Positions 40,008 through 48,894 of a stretch of DNA of 64,000 nucleotides are shown one piece after another. The DNA lies in NCBI RefSeq assembly GCF_900091445.1, contig NZ_LT607733.1, positions 4,305,001 through 4,369,000 on the forward strand. The letters are read 5' to 3'. The notes under the pieces are model-generated. The model worked only from the letters and a program-made list of their open reading frames with translations, was not told the DNA's origin and ran no database searches. The stretch is from Micromonospora echinofusca (GTDB lineage: Bacteria > Actinomycetota > Actinomycetes > Mycobacteriales > Micromonosporaceae). How positions within the stretch are numbered: the first letter of the stretch is position 1; every line of letters begins with the position of its first letter. The position numbers were made by a program, and so were the translations under genes.

Positions 40008-41189
40008 GTGACCGCCTCCCACCCTGTCAACGTCGCGCCGGCCACCGGGTCCGGCCCCGCTCCGTCGCCGGCGCCGCACCGGCCGGATGCAGCCGCCGTC
40101 ACCACGGAGCCGGGCCCGCAGCGCCCCGCCGGCGGCCCACCGCCACGCGAGTACGGGCTGGACGCGCTGCGGGTCGTGGCGATCTGCGGCGTGGTGGCGA
40201 TCCACGTCTTCGGCGTCATCGTGGGCCAGGACGACCTGCGCGGCAACCTCGGCTGGTGGGTGGCCACCGCGATCGACATCGGGGCGATCTGGACCGTGCC
40301 CGCGTTCATCATGATCAGCGGGGCGTTCGTGCTCGACCCCCGGGCGCACCGGGCCGGCCCGGCGGCGTTCTACCGCAAGCGGTTCACCCGGATCCTCCCC
40401 GCCATGATCGTGTGGCACGTGGTGTATGTGGTCGTGGTGCGGATGGCGATGCGCGGCGAGGAGATGAGCCTCACCCTGCTGACCCGCCTGCTGATCGATG
40501 GCAAGGTCTTCACCGCGCTGTACTTCCTCTGGCTGATCGCCGGGCTCTACGTGCTCGCGCCCGTCCTCGCGCCGTTCCTGCACGCAGGCGGGCGGCACCG
40601 GGCGCTGATCACCGCCGGCGTCGCGCTGGGCTGGACGATGGTCGCGTACATGATCCCGGGCATCGCCCTCATCCTCGGCGACTCCCGGCCCAACATCCTG
40701 ACCAGTTGGAACCGGTGGTGGCCGTACGTCGGCTTCTTCATCGCCGGCTGGGCGCTGCGCCGGGTCGTGCTCAACCGGCTCTGGACGGCGCTCGCCCTGC
40801 TCGGCGCCGGCCTGCTGCTGGCCGAGGCGATCTGGCAGTTCGGGGTGGCGCCCCAGCACCGCCTGCTCCAGGCCACCTTCCCGGTGATGGCGACCGGCAC
40901 CCTGGTCGCCGCCGCCACCCTGCTGATCTTCATGGCCTCGGTGAGCATCGGGTCCCGGGTCACCTGGCGCCCTGGGGTGGGCCGCCTGGTGACGCGCCTC
41001 TCCGACGCCTCGTTCGGCGTGTTCCTGATCCACCTGCTGGTCTTCGAGGTCTTCCGGCAGCTCATCCCCGACGTGGAGGCCGGGCGGTCGCTGGAGGTCA
41101 TCGGGCTGACCTACCCGGCCGTGCTGGTGATCTCCTTCGCCGTCTCCATGCTGGCGTCCCGGATCCCGTACGTCCGCGCGGTCTTCTGA
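40008..41189 (+). CDS. Acyltransferase 3 family membrane protein
   Basis: 393 residues with about ten membrane helices. After a Pro/Ala-rich N-terminus (1-45) the family signature REYGLDALRVVAICGVVAIH with the conserved His appears, then FIMISGAFVLDPR, FYRKRFTRILPAMIVWHVVY and the C-terminal LSDASFGVFLIHLLVFEVF. Such proteins O-acetylate (or otherwise acylate) sugars during export of surface polysaccharides. Its position among glycosyltransferase genes suggests that the polymer of this locus is the substrate. A 20-bp hairpin ends the transcript. Confidence 0.9.
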   Translation: MTASHPVNVAPATGSGPAPSPAPHRPDAAAVTTEPGPQRPAGGPPPREYGLDALRVVAICGVVAIHVFGVIVGQDDLRGNLGWWVATAIDIGAIWTVPAFIMISGAFVLDPRAHRAGPAAFYRKRFTRILPAMIVWHVVYVVVVRMAMRGEEMSLTLLTRLLIDGKVFTALYFLWLIAGLYVLAPVLAPFLHAGGRHRALITAGVALGWTMVAYMIPGIALILGDSRPNILTSWNRWWPYVGFFIAGWALRRVVLNRLWTALALLGAGLLLAEAIWQFGVAPQHRLLQATFPVMATGTLVAAATLLIFMASVSIGSRVTWRPGVGRLVTRLSDASFGVFLIHLLVFEVFRQLIPDVEAGRSLEVIGLTYPAVLVISFAVSMLASRIPYVRAVF

Positions 41190-41208
41190 CCGCCCGCACC
41201 GCAAGCGC

Positions 41209-41251
41209 CGACGGCGGCCCGGACGATTCGGAATCGTCCGGGCCGCCGTCG
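41209..41251. terminator. Very strong bidirectional terminator hairpin
   Basis: A perfect 20-bp stem (41209-41228 with 41232-41251) with a 3-base loop, between the convergent acyltransferase and GT fusion genes. Confidence 0.85.
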
Positions 41252-41330
41252 CTCGTGGGCCCGGGCCTGACGGCCGACGGCCGCCCGCCGCCCGCCGCAG
41301 CGGGGGACGGACGGCCGACGGCGCGTCGTC

Positions 41331-43895
41331 TCAGCGAAGGAACGAGGTGAGCTGACGGGCCGTCCAGGTGCCGTCGTGGTAGGTGCGGGCGTACTCGGCG
41401 GAGGCCAGGCCGATCTTGGCAGTCGCCTCCCGGTCGTCGAGCAGGGACTCCACGACCGAGGTGAGGTTGGTCGGGGTGGCGTTGACGATCGGCAGGTCGC
41501 CGCCGACGGTCTTCGTGACCTGCTCGCTGAGGTAGGCCACCACCGGCTTGCCGGCGGCCATCGCCTCGACCGCGAAGGTGCCGAAGCTGCCCGTGGTGAA
41601 CTGGTCGAGCACCAGGTCGCAGTCGCGGACCAGCTCACGCATCTCGGCCCAGGCGACCCCCTCGGCCAGCCGCAGCTCGATGACGCCCCGGTCGTGCAGG
41701 GCCTGCATCGCCGGCAGGATCCGGTCGGTGCCCTTGGTCCACCGCTTGGACGGCGCGTGCAGCACCAGCGGCCGGGGCCGCTGCATCACCGGCCGGTCGC
41801 AGGCCCAGGCGTCGACGTCCACCACCAGCGGGGCCCACGTCGCCCAGGGCAGGTCCTCGAGCAGGTCCGGCGTGGTCACGAAGGCCGGCAGCCCCGACTC
41901 CTCCGCCACCCGGCGGTTGCGCTCGGCCTTCTTGCGCAGCTTCGCCGCGATCCCGTCGGGCGCGTCGCTGAACAGGGAGAACTCGTGGCGCTGCTGGTGG
42001 CGGTCCGGGTGCCGGATCTCGCTGCCGTGCGCCAGCAGCGCGACCTTGATCCCGGCCTTGCGCAGCGCCGGCAGGTCGCCCTCGATGTTGTCGCCGTTGA
42101 GCTGGCCGAACAGCGGCATGAACGCGTCCACCAGCACGTGGGTGTACTGGCTGAGCACCCGGTTGAGCTGCTCCAGCTGGAAGTCGAGTTCCGGCTGCCG
42201 CAGCGAGTCGAGGTAGACGTCCGCCGGGTAGTCGAACGAGCCGGGCAGCTTGTTCATCACCACCTGCACCGACACGTCGGTGTTGTCGCGGCAGATGGCC
42301 CGGGCGAAGGCGGCGGCCTGGCCGGCGTAGTTGGCCGGGCCGAGACCGAGGCGGATCGGCGTGTCACCGAGCTCGCGCCAGCCGCCCAGGGGCCGCGGCT
42401 CGGCGGTGCCCGTCGACGGCGCGGTGACCGGGCGCTCCTGCACCGTCCACGGCACGTCGCGCGGGCCGGCGGGCGCGACGCCGGAGAGGTCCCGGTAGAG
42501 CTGGAGCAGCTTGCTGCTCTGCCGCTCCCAGGACAGGTCGTCGAGGATCGGCTCGTCGATGTGCGCGGCCAGCTCGGCCCGGCGGGCGGTGGCCCGGCGT
42601 ACCGCCTCCGTGAAGCCCGCCACGTCGCCGGAGGTGAAGGTCTCCCCGATGTCGTGCCCCTCGACGAACGCCCGGACGACCTGCACGTCGCTCGTGACCA
42701 GGGGAAGGCCGGCGTGCAGGTACTCGGAGACCTTCGTCGGCAGGGACAGCTCGCAGTTCGGGGTCCGCTGGAACGGGATCAGGCCGAGGTCGGCGGAGCT
42801 GAGGTAGTCGGCGACCTCGTACGGGGCGACGTAGGGAACCACGTGCACCCGGTCGCGCGTACCGTTCGCCTCGGCCCGGGCGAGCAGCTCCTCCAGCAGC
42901 GGGGTCATCCGGCCGCTGACCAGGGCCAGGTGGTGCTCCGGCAGCTGCGGCAGCGCCGCGATGACGGTGTCCAGCCCGCGTTCCTTGCCGATCCAGCCCG
43001 CGTACACCATCAACGGCACGCCCTCGGCGACGCCGGCACGCTCCCGCACGGAGGCGGTCACGGCGCCGCTGCGGATGCCCTCGCGCACCGGCGAGTTTCC
43101 CACCACCATCGGGGTCTTCGGCAGCCCGTACTCGGTCTGGAGCTTCTCCGCGATCTGCTCGGAGACGGTGACCACCGCGTCGGCCCGGCCGATGAACTCC
43201 CGCTCGGCGGCCCGCACGCCGCTGGCCTGCTGCGGCTTGGGCCAGGCGACGCCCTGCACGTACTCGTGGGCGTCGTACAGCCAGACGCAGCCGCGCCCGC
43301 GCGCCCGCAGCCGCGCGGCGCTCATCGCCGCGGTCGGGATCGTGTTGATGTCGTTGGCGTGGATGACGTCCGGCTCCAGCTCCTCCAGCACCGGCCCGAA
43401 CGCCAGGTCGATGTCGAGCAGCGTCGGCCAGTCGGTCCGCCAGTCGCCGGTCGGCGGCAGCGGCTGGGTGCTGTGGAACTGTTCCCAGCCCCAGGCCCGC
43501 AGCCGGAACTGGTGGACCGCCTCGTGCGCCCGCAGCCAGGCGCGCGGCGGAGGGTTGCGCTTCGCCGTCTGCGACCGGAGCCAGGCCTGGTGCGAGGCGC
43601 GGTAGCGTGCCAGCGCGGACTTGTCCGGGATGCCGAACTGCGTCAGCGTACGGCGGACCCGGTGCTCGCGGGCCGGCCGGCGCGACAGGGTCTGCGGCAC
43701 CGGCACCCGGATGACCTGGATCGGCCCCATGGCGGAGCGCTCCAGCTCGCCCTTCTTGCGGCTGCTCCGGCCCACCAGGACCACGTCCCACCCGTCCCGG
43801 GCGGCGGCGATGGCGGTCTTCTGTACGCGGGAGTCGCCGGTGATGCCGTTGGCGACCAGTACGACGAGCCGCGGCGCTCGGCGGGGCGTTGACAT
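41331..43895 (-). CDS. Two-domain glycosyltransferase: GT4 (paralog C) fused to a second GT-B-like domain
   Basis: 854 residues. Residues 1-440 are a GT4 homologous to paralogs A and B: RLVVLVANGITGDSRVQKTA, LEPDVIHANDINTIPTAAMS, WLYDAHEYVQGVAW, LMVYAGWIGKERGLDTVIAA, IPFQRTPNCELSLPTKVSEY. A linker (about 450-490) leads to a second domain (490-854) with LRKAGIKVALLAHGSEIRHP, PRPLVLHAPSKRWTKGTDRI and LVLDQFTTGSFGTFAVEAMA (a donor-site-like block). It probably adds two sugars in succession, or one domain binds the product of the other. The shared tract of paralogs A and B is absent here. AAGGA lies six bases before the ATG. Confidence 0.85.
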   Translation of the reverse strand: MSTPRRAPRLVVLVANGITGDSRVQKTAIAAARDGWDVVLVGRSSRKKGELERSAMGPIQVIRVPVPQTLSRRPAREHRVRRTLTQFGIPDKSALARYRASHQAWLRSQTAKRNPPPRAWLRAHEAVHQFRLRAWGWEQFHSTQPLPPTGDWRTDWPTLLDIDLAFGPVLEELEPDVIHANDINTIPTAAMSAARLRARGRGCVWLYDAHEYVQGVAWPKPQQASGVRAAEREFIGRADAVVTVSEQIAEKLQTEYGLPKTPMVVGNSPVREGIRSGAVTASVRERAGVAEGVPLMVYAGWIGKERGLDTVIAALPQLPEHHLALVSGRMTPLLEELLARAEANGTRDRVHVVPYVAPYEVADYLSSADLGLIPFQRTPNCELSLPTKVSEYLHAGLPLVTSDVQVVRAFVEGHDIGETFTSGDVAGFTEAVRRATARRAELAAHIDEPILDDLSWERQSSKLLQLYRDLSGVAPAGPRDVPWTVQERPVTAPSTGTAEPRPLGGWRELGDTPIRLGLGPANYAGQAAAFARAICRDNTDVSVQVVMNKLPGSFDYPADVYLDSLRQPELDFQLEQLNRVLSQYTHVLVDAFMPLFGQLNGDNIEGDLPALRKAGIKVALLAHGSEIRHPDRHQQRHEFSLFSDAPDGIAAKLRKKAERNRRVAEESGLPAFVTTPDLLEDLPWATWAPLVVDVDAWACDRPVMQRPRPLVLHAPSKRWTKGTDRILPAMQALHDRGVIELRLAEGVAWAEMRELVRDCDLVLDQFTTGSFGTFAVEAMAAGKPVVAYLSEQVTKTVGGDLPIVNATPTNLTSVVESLLDDREATAKIGLASAEYARTYHDGTWTARQLTSFLR

Positions 43896-43937
43896 GCGCT
43901 GTCCTTCGTGGAGGAGGGCTGGCGGTGGAGGGTGCCC

Positions 43938-43968
43938 GACCGCGGTCCGCCGGACGCGGACCGCGGTC
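43938..43968 (-). terminator. Terminator hairpin of the aminotransferase-oxidoreductase operon
   Basis: A perfect 12-bp stem (43938-43949 with 43957-43968) eight bases after the oxidoreductase stop. Confidence 0.75.
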
Positions 43969-43976
43969 GCCCCGGG

Positions 43977-45014
43977 TCAGCGGGTGGAGAGGGTGTCCCC
44001 CGCCGGGGACGGGGTGCCCGTGCCCACGGCGATCGTGCTGCCATCGGTCGCGGAACGCAGGACGGCGCCGGCCACCTCGACCGTACGCAGGCCCTGGCGC
44101 AGGGTCACGATGTCGCTCTCCTTGCCCTCGACCGCGTCGCGGAAGCGCTCGTGCTCGACCAGCAGCGGCTCCCGCTTCGGGATCGCGTAGCGCACCATGT
44201 CGCCCTCGGCGACGCCCCGGAACGCGCGCAGCGCCTCCCACTCGGTGTCGATGGCGCCGTTGGCGTAGAAGGTGAGGTCGGCGGTGAGGGTGTCGGCGAT
44301 GAAGCAGCCCCGGTCACCGGTGATCACCGTGGACCGCTCCTTGAGCGGGCTCAGCCAGTTGACCAGGTGGTTGACCATGGTGCCGTCGGCGAGCTGCCCC
44401 ACCACGGCGACCATGTCCTCGTGCAGCCGGCCGCTGCGCGAGACCGTCCGGGCCGACACCGAGGTGTATTCCTGGCCGGTCACCCAGCTGGTCAGGTCGA
44501 TGTCGTGGGTGGCCAGGTCCATCACCACGCCGACGTCGGCGATGCGGTGCGGGAACGGGCCCTGTCGGCGGGTGACGACCTGGTAGACCTCGCCCAGCTC
44601 GCCCGCCTCCAGCCGGGTGCGCAGGTTCTGCAGGGCGGGGTTGTAACGCTCGATGTGCCCCACCCCGGCCACCAGGCTGGCGGCCTCGAACGCCTCGACG
44701 AGCCGCAGCGCCGCGTCCACGCTCTGCGCGAGGGGCTTCTCGATCAGGGCGCTGACGCCGTTGGCGGCCAGTTCCAGGCCGACCTGCTCGTGCAGGGCCG
44801 TCGGGCAGGCCACCACCGCGTAGTCGACGCCGAGGGCGAGCAGGTCGCCGAGCTCGGGTACGACCGGCGCGCGCAGCGTGCCGGTGGTGTCGCCGGCCGG
44901 GTCGACGATGCCGACCAGCTCGACGCCGTCCAGGCCGGCGAGGACGCGGGCGTGGTTGCGGCCCATCGCGCCGAGGCCGATCAGGCCGGCGCGCAACTTG
45001 CGGCCGGCGCTCAT
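43977..45014 (-). CDS. Gfo/Idh/MocA oxidoreductase, WbpB/WlbA-like
   Basis: 345 residues. N-terminal Rossmann domain LRAGLIGLGAMGRNHARVLA, the catalytic ALIEKPLAQSVDAALRLV (EKP motif) and VGHIERYNPALQNLRTRL, which is close to the GHVERFNP signature of WlbA/WbpB. These enzymes oxidise C3 of UDP-GlcNAcA so that the coupled aminotransferase can install nitrogen. It overlaps the aminotransferase gene by four bases (45011-45014), the classical wbpB-wbpE pairing. The active-site region DLATHDIDLTSWVTG with conserved His is intact. Confidence 0.88.
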   Translation of the reverse strand: MSAGRKLRAGLIGLGAMGRNHARVLAGLDGVELVGIVDPAGDTTGTLRAPVVPELGDLLALGVDYAVVACPTALHEQVGLELAANGVSALIEKPLAQSVDAALRLVEAFEAASLVAGVGHIERYNPALQNLRTRLEAGELGEVYQVVTRRQGPFPHRIADVGVVMDLATHDIDLTSWVTGQEYTSVSARTVSRSGRLHEDMVAVVGQLADGTMVNHLVNWLSPLKERSTVITGDRGCFIADTLTADLTFYANGAIDTEWEALRAFRGVAEGDMVRYAIPKREPLLVEHERFRDAVEGKESDIVTLRQGLRTVEVAGAVLRSATDGSTIAVGTGTPSPAGDTLSTR

Positions 45015-46120
45015 CGGGCACCCCCGGCGAGGTTCGCGCCCTCGGCGATGCGCTCCAGCTCGGCCTCGGTCAGCGAGGGGTGCACCGGCAGGGAGACGAC
45101 CTCGGCGGCGGCCCGCTCGGTCTCCGGCAGGTCCCAGGGGCCGGGCTTGCCGTCCTCGCTCAGGTAGGGCTTGAGCCGGTGGATCGGGGTCGGGTAGTAG
45201 ACGGCGTTGCCGATGCCCAGCTCGGTGAGGCGCTGCTGGGCGGCGTCCCGGTCACCCTGCACCCGCACCGTGTACTGGTGGTAGACGTGCCGGGCGGCGT
45301 CGGCGACCGGCGGGGTGACCATGCCGGTGATCTTCGAGTCGAGGAACTTGGCGTTGGCCCGGCGCTGCTCGGTCCACTCGCCCAGCTGGCCCAGCTGGAC
45401 CCGGCCGATGGCCGCCGCGACGTCGGTCATCCGCATGTTCGCGCCGACGATCTCGTTGGCGTACCGCTGCTCCATGCCCTGGTTGCGCAGCAGCCGCAGG
45501 GTGCGGGCCAGCTCGGCGTCGCCGGTGCTGACCATGCCGCCCTCCAGGGCGTGCATGTTCTTGGTCGGGTAGAAGCTGAAGCAGCCGGCGGTGCCGAAGG
45601 CGCCGACCGGGGTGCCGTTCAGCGCGGCGCCGTGGGCCTGGGCGGCGTCCTCGACGACGGCCAGGCCGTGCCGCTCGGCGATCGCCATGATCCGGTCCAT
45701 CGCGGCGGGGTGGCCGTAGAGGTGGACGGGCATGATCGCCACGGTGCGCGGGGTGACCGCGGCGGCGACCGCCTCGGGGTCGAGGCAGAAGCTGCCCGCC
45801 TCGATGTCCACGAAGACCGGCTCGGCGCCGACCAGCCGGACGGCGTTCGCGCTGGCCGCGAAGGAGAACGACGGCACGATGACCTCGTCACCCGGGCCGA
45901 AGCCGAGGGCCATGAGGGTGAGCTGCAGGGCGGAGGTCCCCGAGTTCACCGCGACGCAGTGCCGCCCGGCGACCAGCTCGCCGAACTCCTCCTCGAAGGC
46001 CGCGACCTCGGGACCCTGCACCACCCGGCCGCTGCGGAGCACCCGAACAGCCGCTTCGATCTCGGCGTCACCGATGATCGGCCGCGCTGGGGGAATGAAC
46101 TCTGGGTGCGGCCCAGCCAT
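45011..46120 (-). CDS. DegT/DnrJ/EryC1/StrS PLP aminotransferase, WbpE/WlbC-like
   Basis: 369 residues. Fold-type I sugar aminotransferase with VAVNSGTSALQLTLMALGFG (phosphate-binding loop), EVIVPSFSFAASANAVRLVG, VVEDAAQAHGAAL (PLP-stacking and Asp) and the Schiff-base Lys in CFSFYPTKNMHALEGGM. It should transfer amino from glutamate to C3 of the 3-keto UDP-uronic acid made by its coupled neighbour. AGGAGG lies seven bases before the ATG; a TAGTAT box at 46169-46174 suggests its own promoter downstream of the tetR gene. Confidence 0.9.
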   Translation of the reverse strand: MAGPHPEFIPPARPIIGDAEIEAAVRVLRSGRVVQGPEVAAFEEEFGELVAGRHCVAVNSGTSALQLTLMALGFGPGDEVIVPSFSFAASANAVRLVGAEPVFVDIEAGSFCLDPEAVAAAVTPRTVAIMPVHLYGHPAAMDRIMAIAERHGLAVVEDAAQAHGAALNGTPVGAFGTAGCFSFYPTKNMHALEGGMVSTGDAELARTLRLLRNQGMEQRYANEIVGANMRMTDVAAAIGRVQLGQLGEWTEQRRANAKFLDSKITGMVTPPVADAARHVYHQYTVRVQGDRDAAQQRLTELGIGNAVYYPTPIHRLKPYLSEDGKPGPWDLPETERAAAEVVSLPVHPSLTEAELERIAEGANLAGGAR

Positions 46121-46168
46121 GGGGCATCCTCCTGTGTCAGATGGTGCTCGGGTGGGGTTCGGGGTGCG

Positions 46169-46174
46169 ATACTA
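46169..46174 (-). promoter_or_regulatory. Putative -10 box of the aminotransferase-oxidoreductase operon
   Basis: TAGTAT on the minus strand, 49-54 bases before the ATG at 46120. The -35 is weak. Confidence 0.5.
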
Positions 46175-46213
46175 GCCCGTTGCAGATCGGGTCGAGACCG
46201 ACGAGGCCAACGT

Positions 46214-46894
46214 TCACGCACCGGCCCGGTGGGGTTCAGAAGCGGTCAGGGACCGGGTGTCCCACACCGCCGGTTCGTCGAGGGACGGACCGGTACATGC
46301 TACCCGTAGGGCCGCGACGATCGCGGCGGCCATGCGGGCGATCTCCGGCGTGTCAAGAGGTGTCCGCGAAATCGCCAGCCGCCAGTAGACCGGCCCGACG
46401 ATCAGATCCGCCGCGCCGCGCCGGTCGGCTCCCGCCGGCAGTTCGCCCCGCTCGACCGCTCGGCCGATGACGAGCTCGCCGACCCGGTCCTGGTAGCCGG
46501 CCAACGCGCGCTGGAGGGTCTCGGCGATCTGCGGGTTGCGCGCCGCCTCGGCGAGCAGGTCCGGAATGATCTGCGAGGCCAGCGGGTGGCGCAGCGCCCC
46601 GGCGGCGACGAGCAGCAGCAGCTCCACGTCCCCGCGCAGGCTCCCGGCGTCGACCATGGGCAGCTTGCGGCCGGCGACCGCGGAGACCATGTCGAGCACC
46701 AGTTCGAGCTTGGAGCGCCACCGGCGGTAGATCGCCGTCTTGCTGACCCCGGCCCGCCGGGCCACCGCCTCTATCGACAACCGGCCGTAGCCGACCTCCG
46801 CCAGCTCCTGCGTGACCGCGCGGCGGATGGCCGTGGTGATGTCGTCACGGAGCACCGCCGCACCGGCCGGCACCCGCCTCTTATCGGTCTTCAC
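46214..46894 (-). CDS. TetR/AcrR family transcriptional regulator
   Basis: 226 residues. The N-terminal HTH (about 20-65) reads ITTAIRRAVTQELAEVGYGR, LSIEAVARRAGVSKTAIYRR and W, a canonical TetR motif; the C-terminal domain matches the TetR_C_11-like group (LASQIIPDLLAEAARNPQIA). It lies divergent to the ABC exporter genes and upstream of the amino-sugar operon, so it is the best candidate regulator of the locus. The GTG start at 46894 follows TACATT by seven bases, so the transcript is probably leaderless, and the shared 151-bp region likely contains its operator. Confidence 0.9.
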   Translation of the reverse strand: MKTDKRRVPAGAAVLRDDITTAIRRAVTQELAEVGYGRLSIEAVARRAGVSKTAIYRRWRSKLELVLDMVSAVAGRKLPMVDAGSLRGDVELLLLVAAGALRHPLASQIIPDLLAEAARNPQIAETLQRALAGYQDRVGELVIGRAVERGELPAGADRRGAADLIVGPVYWRLAISRTPLDTPEIARMAAAIVAALRVACTGPSLDEPAVWDTRSLTASEPHRAGA

Positions 46895-46901
46895 GTGCAA
46901 C

Positions 46902-46907
46902 AATGTA
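46902..46907 (-). promoter_or_regulatory. Putative -10 box of leaderless tetR gene
   Basis: TACATT on the minus strand ends seven bases before the GTG at 46894. Confidence 0.5.
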
Positions 46908-46924
46908 GCGCAGCGACGGTACGG

Positions 46925-46953
46925 TTGCGTCCCGACGTGTTTTCCACTACGGT
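46925..46953 (+). promoter_or_regulatory. Promoter of the ABC exporter genes
   Basis: TTGCGT (46925-46930), a 17-bp spacer and TACGGT (46948-46953). The leader is about 86 bases, with GGAG nine bases before the ATG. It overlaps the region between the divergent tetR and exporter genes, so TetR control is plausible. Confidence 0.6.
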
Positions 46954-47045
46954 TCGCCCGGCGACGAGGCGGCGCTCCGCACTGGCCACGCTCTCCCGTC
47001 GTCGCGCGCAACCCGTTGGCACGAAAGAGATCGGAGCGCCAAACC

Positions 47046-47942
47046 ATGGCCAACACCACGGTGGCCGACCCGGATTCCGGGCTCACCGGGGCCCAGCTCG
47101 CCAAGCGGTACGGGCTCCGGTTCGCCGGCGAGCGGCCGTCCCTCGGCGAATACGCGGGGCAGCTCTGGCGCTACCGGCACTTCATCGCCGCGTACGCCAA
47201 CGCCAAGCTGGTGGCGTCGTTCAGCAACGCCCGGCTCGGGCAGCTGTGGCAGGTACTCACCCCGTTGACCAACGCGGCGGTCTACTACCTGATCTTCGGC
47301 GTGGTGCTGGCACAGAACAGGACCCCGAACTTCATCGCCTACCTCTGCACCGGTCTGTTCATCTTCAACTTCACGCAGACCGCGGTGCAGACCGGCACGC
47401 AGTCGATCACCAGCAACCTGGGCCTGATCCGGGCGCTGCACTTCCCCCGGGCCTGCCTGCCGCTGGCCGTGACCGTCACCCAGTTCCAGCAGCTCCTCGG
47501 CTCGATGGTGGTGCTCGCCGTCATCGTGCTGGTGACCGGCGAGCCGATCACCCTGGCCTGGCTGATGCTGGTGCCGGCGATCCTGCTCCAGACGGTCTTC
47601 AACGGCGGGCTCACGATGGTGGTGGCCCGGATGGGCTCGAAGCTGGCGGACCTCAAGCAGGTCATGCCCTTCGTCATGCGCACCTGGATGTACGGCTCCG
47701 GGGTGCTCTACAGCGTGGAGCTCTTCCGCGATGAGCTGCCGCCCTGGGCCTCCGGGCTGGTCGAGCTGAACCCGGCGCTGGTCTACATCGAGTTGGCCCG
47801 GTACTCGCTGCTGGAGAACACGCCACTGCTCAGTTCCTCCCTGCTCCAGCTCTGGGTGACGGCGCTGGGCTGGGCGATCGTGATGGGCGTCGGGGGTTTC
47901 ATCTACTTCTGGCGGGGCGAACAGGAGTACGGCCGTGGTTGA
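47046..47942 (+). CDS. ABC-2 type polysaccharide/teichoic acid exporter permease (TagG/Wzm-like)
   Basis: 298 residues with six membrane helices (AAVYYLIFGVVLAQN, FIAYLCTGLFIFNFTQTAVQ, QQLLGSMVVLAVIVLVTG, TLAWLMLVPAILLQTVFNGG, a segment near WMYGSGVLYSVELF, and VTALGWAIVMGVGGFIYFW). The amphipathic N-terminal region and LGQLWQVLTPLTNA motif are typical of TagG/Wzm. It forms the channel that moves a lipid-linked polymer across the membrane. Its end overlaps the ATPase gene by eight bases. Confidence 0.9.
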   Translation: MANTTVADPDSGLTGAQLAKRYGLRFAGERPSLGEYAGQLWRYRHFIAAYANAKLVASFSNARLGQLWQVLTPLTNAAVYYLIFGVVLAQNRTPNFIAYLCTGLFIFNFTQTAVQTGTQSITSNLGLIRALHFPRACLPLAVTVTQFQQLLGSMVVLAVIVLVTGEPITLAWLMLVPAILLQTVFNGGLTMVVARMGSKLADLKQVMPFVMRTWMYGSGVLYSVELFRDELPPWASGLVELNPALVYIELARYSLLENTPLLSSSLLQLWVTALGWAIVMGVGGFIYFWRGEQEYGRG

Positions 47943-48750
47943 GCAGTTCGAGTCGTCCAACGACGTGACGGTGACGCTGCCCCAGGTGCGGGAGCGCATC
48001 CCCACCGTGGTGGTGGACGACGCCCACGTCATCTACCGGATCCACAAGGGCGCCGGCGGGGGCGGCGGCCCGGTCGGCGCCCTCAAGCGGATCGTGAGCC
48101 GCACCTCGGCGCCGAACATCCGGGAGGTGCACGCGGTCAAGGGGGTCAGCTTCACCGCGTACCGGGGCGAGGCGATCGGGCTGATCGGCAGCAACGGCTC
48201 GGGCAAGTCGACCATGCTGCGCGCCATCGCCGGCCTGCTGCCGGTCAACCGCGGCGCGGTCTACACGCAGGGGCAGCCGTCGCTGCTCGGGGTCAACGCG
48301 GCCCTGCTCAACGACCTCTCCGGCGAGCGCAACGTCGTGCTGGGCTGCCTGGCCATGGGCATGTCGCCCGAGGAGGTGCAGCGCCGCACCCCGGAGATCA
48401 TCGACTTCTCCGGCATCAACCAGCGGGGCGACTTCGCCTCGCTGCCGATGCGCACCTACTCCTCCGGCATGGGCGCCCGGCTGCGGTTCTCCATCGCCGC
48501 GGCCAAGAAGCACGACGTGCTGCTCATCGACGAGGCCCTCGCCACCGGCGACAAGATCTTCCGCAAGCGCAGCGAGCGGCGGGTACGGGAGCTGCGCGAG
48601 GGCGCCGGCACGGTGTTCCTCGTCAGCCACCAGCTCTCCTCGATCCGGGACACCTGCGAGCGGACGATCTGGCTGGAATCGGGCGTCCTGCGCATGGACG
48701 GCCCGACCGACGAGGTCGTCCGGGAGTACGAGGCGTTCAGCGGCAAGTAG
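47935..48750 (+). CDS. ABC exporter ATPase (TagH/Wzt-like)
   Basis: 271 residues. Walker A GLIGSNGSGKSTMLRAIAGL, signature YSSGMGARLRFSIA, Walker B HDVLLIDEALATGDKIFRKR and switch His VFLVSHQLSSI. The divergent signature (SSGM) and IDEALATGD block are characteristic of polysaccharide and teichoic acid exporters. No C-terminal carbohydrate-binding domain is present, so chain-length control by Wzt-C is not expected. AGGAG lies just before the GTG start, inside the permease gene. It pairs with the permease and terminates at the hairpin 48789-48819. Confidence 0.92.
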   Translation: MVEQFESSNDVTVTLPQVRERIPTVVVDDAHVIYRIHKGAGGGGGPVGALKRIVSRTSAPNIREVHAVKGVSFTAYRGEAIGLIGSNGSGKSTMLRAIAGLLPVNRGAVYTQGQPSLLGVNAALLNDLSGERNVVLGCLAMGMSPEEVQRRTPEIIDFSGINQRGDFASLPMRTYSSGMGARLRFSIAAAKKHDVLLIDEALATGDKIFRKRSERRVRELREGAGTVFLVSHQLSSIRDTCERTIWLESGVLRMDGPTDEVVREYEAFSGK

Positions 48751-48788
48751 CGCCCCGGCGCACGTACGGCATCCGCCCGGTGCCGGCC

Positions 48789-48819
48789 GACCGCGTCGCC
48801 CCGTGGGGGCGGCGCGGTC
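48789..48819 (+). terminator. Terminator hairpin of the ABC exporter
   Basis: A 14-bp stem with one wobble (48789-48802 with 48806-48819) and a 3-base loop. Confidence 0.75.
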
Positions 48820-48824
48820 CGCGC

Positions 48825-48832
48825 GTTAAGGT
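48825..48832 (+). promoter_or_regulatory. GTTAAGGT box upstream of the Bcs1-like gene
   Basis: The same eight bases as at 30098-30105, 63-70 bases before the ATG. TAAGGT could be a -10; no -35 is clear. Confidence 0.35.
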
Positions 48833-48894
48833 TCATCCGGTCGCCGCCCGGGCGGAACCTTCTGTTCACGCACCCTGAGAGTGAGGCTTCGGCA

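Noticed and set aside
41331..43895. A third copy of the 424-bp tract in GT4 paralog C
   Set aside because: The corresponding C-terminal region was compared by eye and differs in both protein and DNA; only general GT4 similarity remains.
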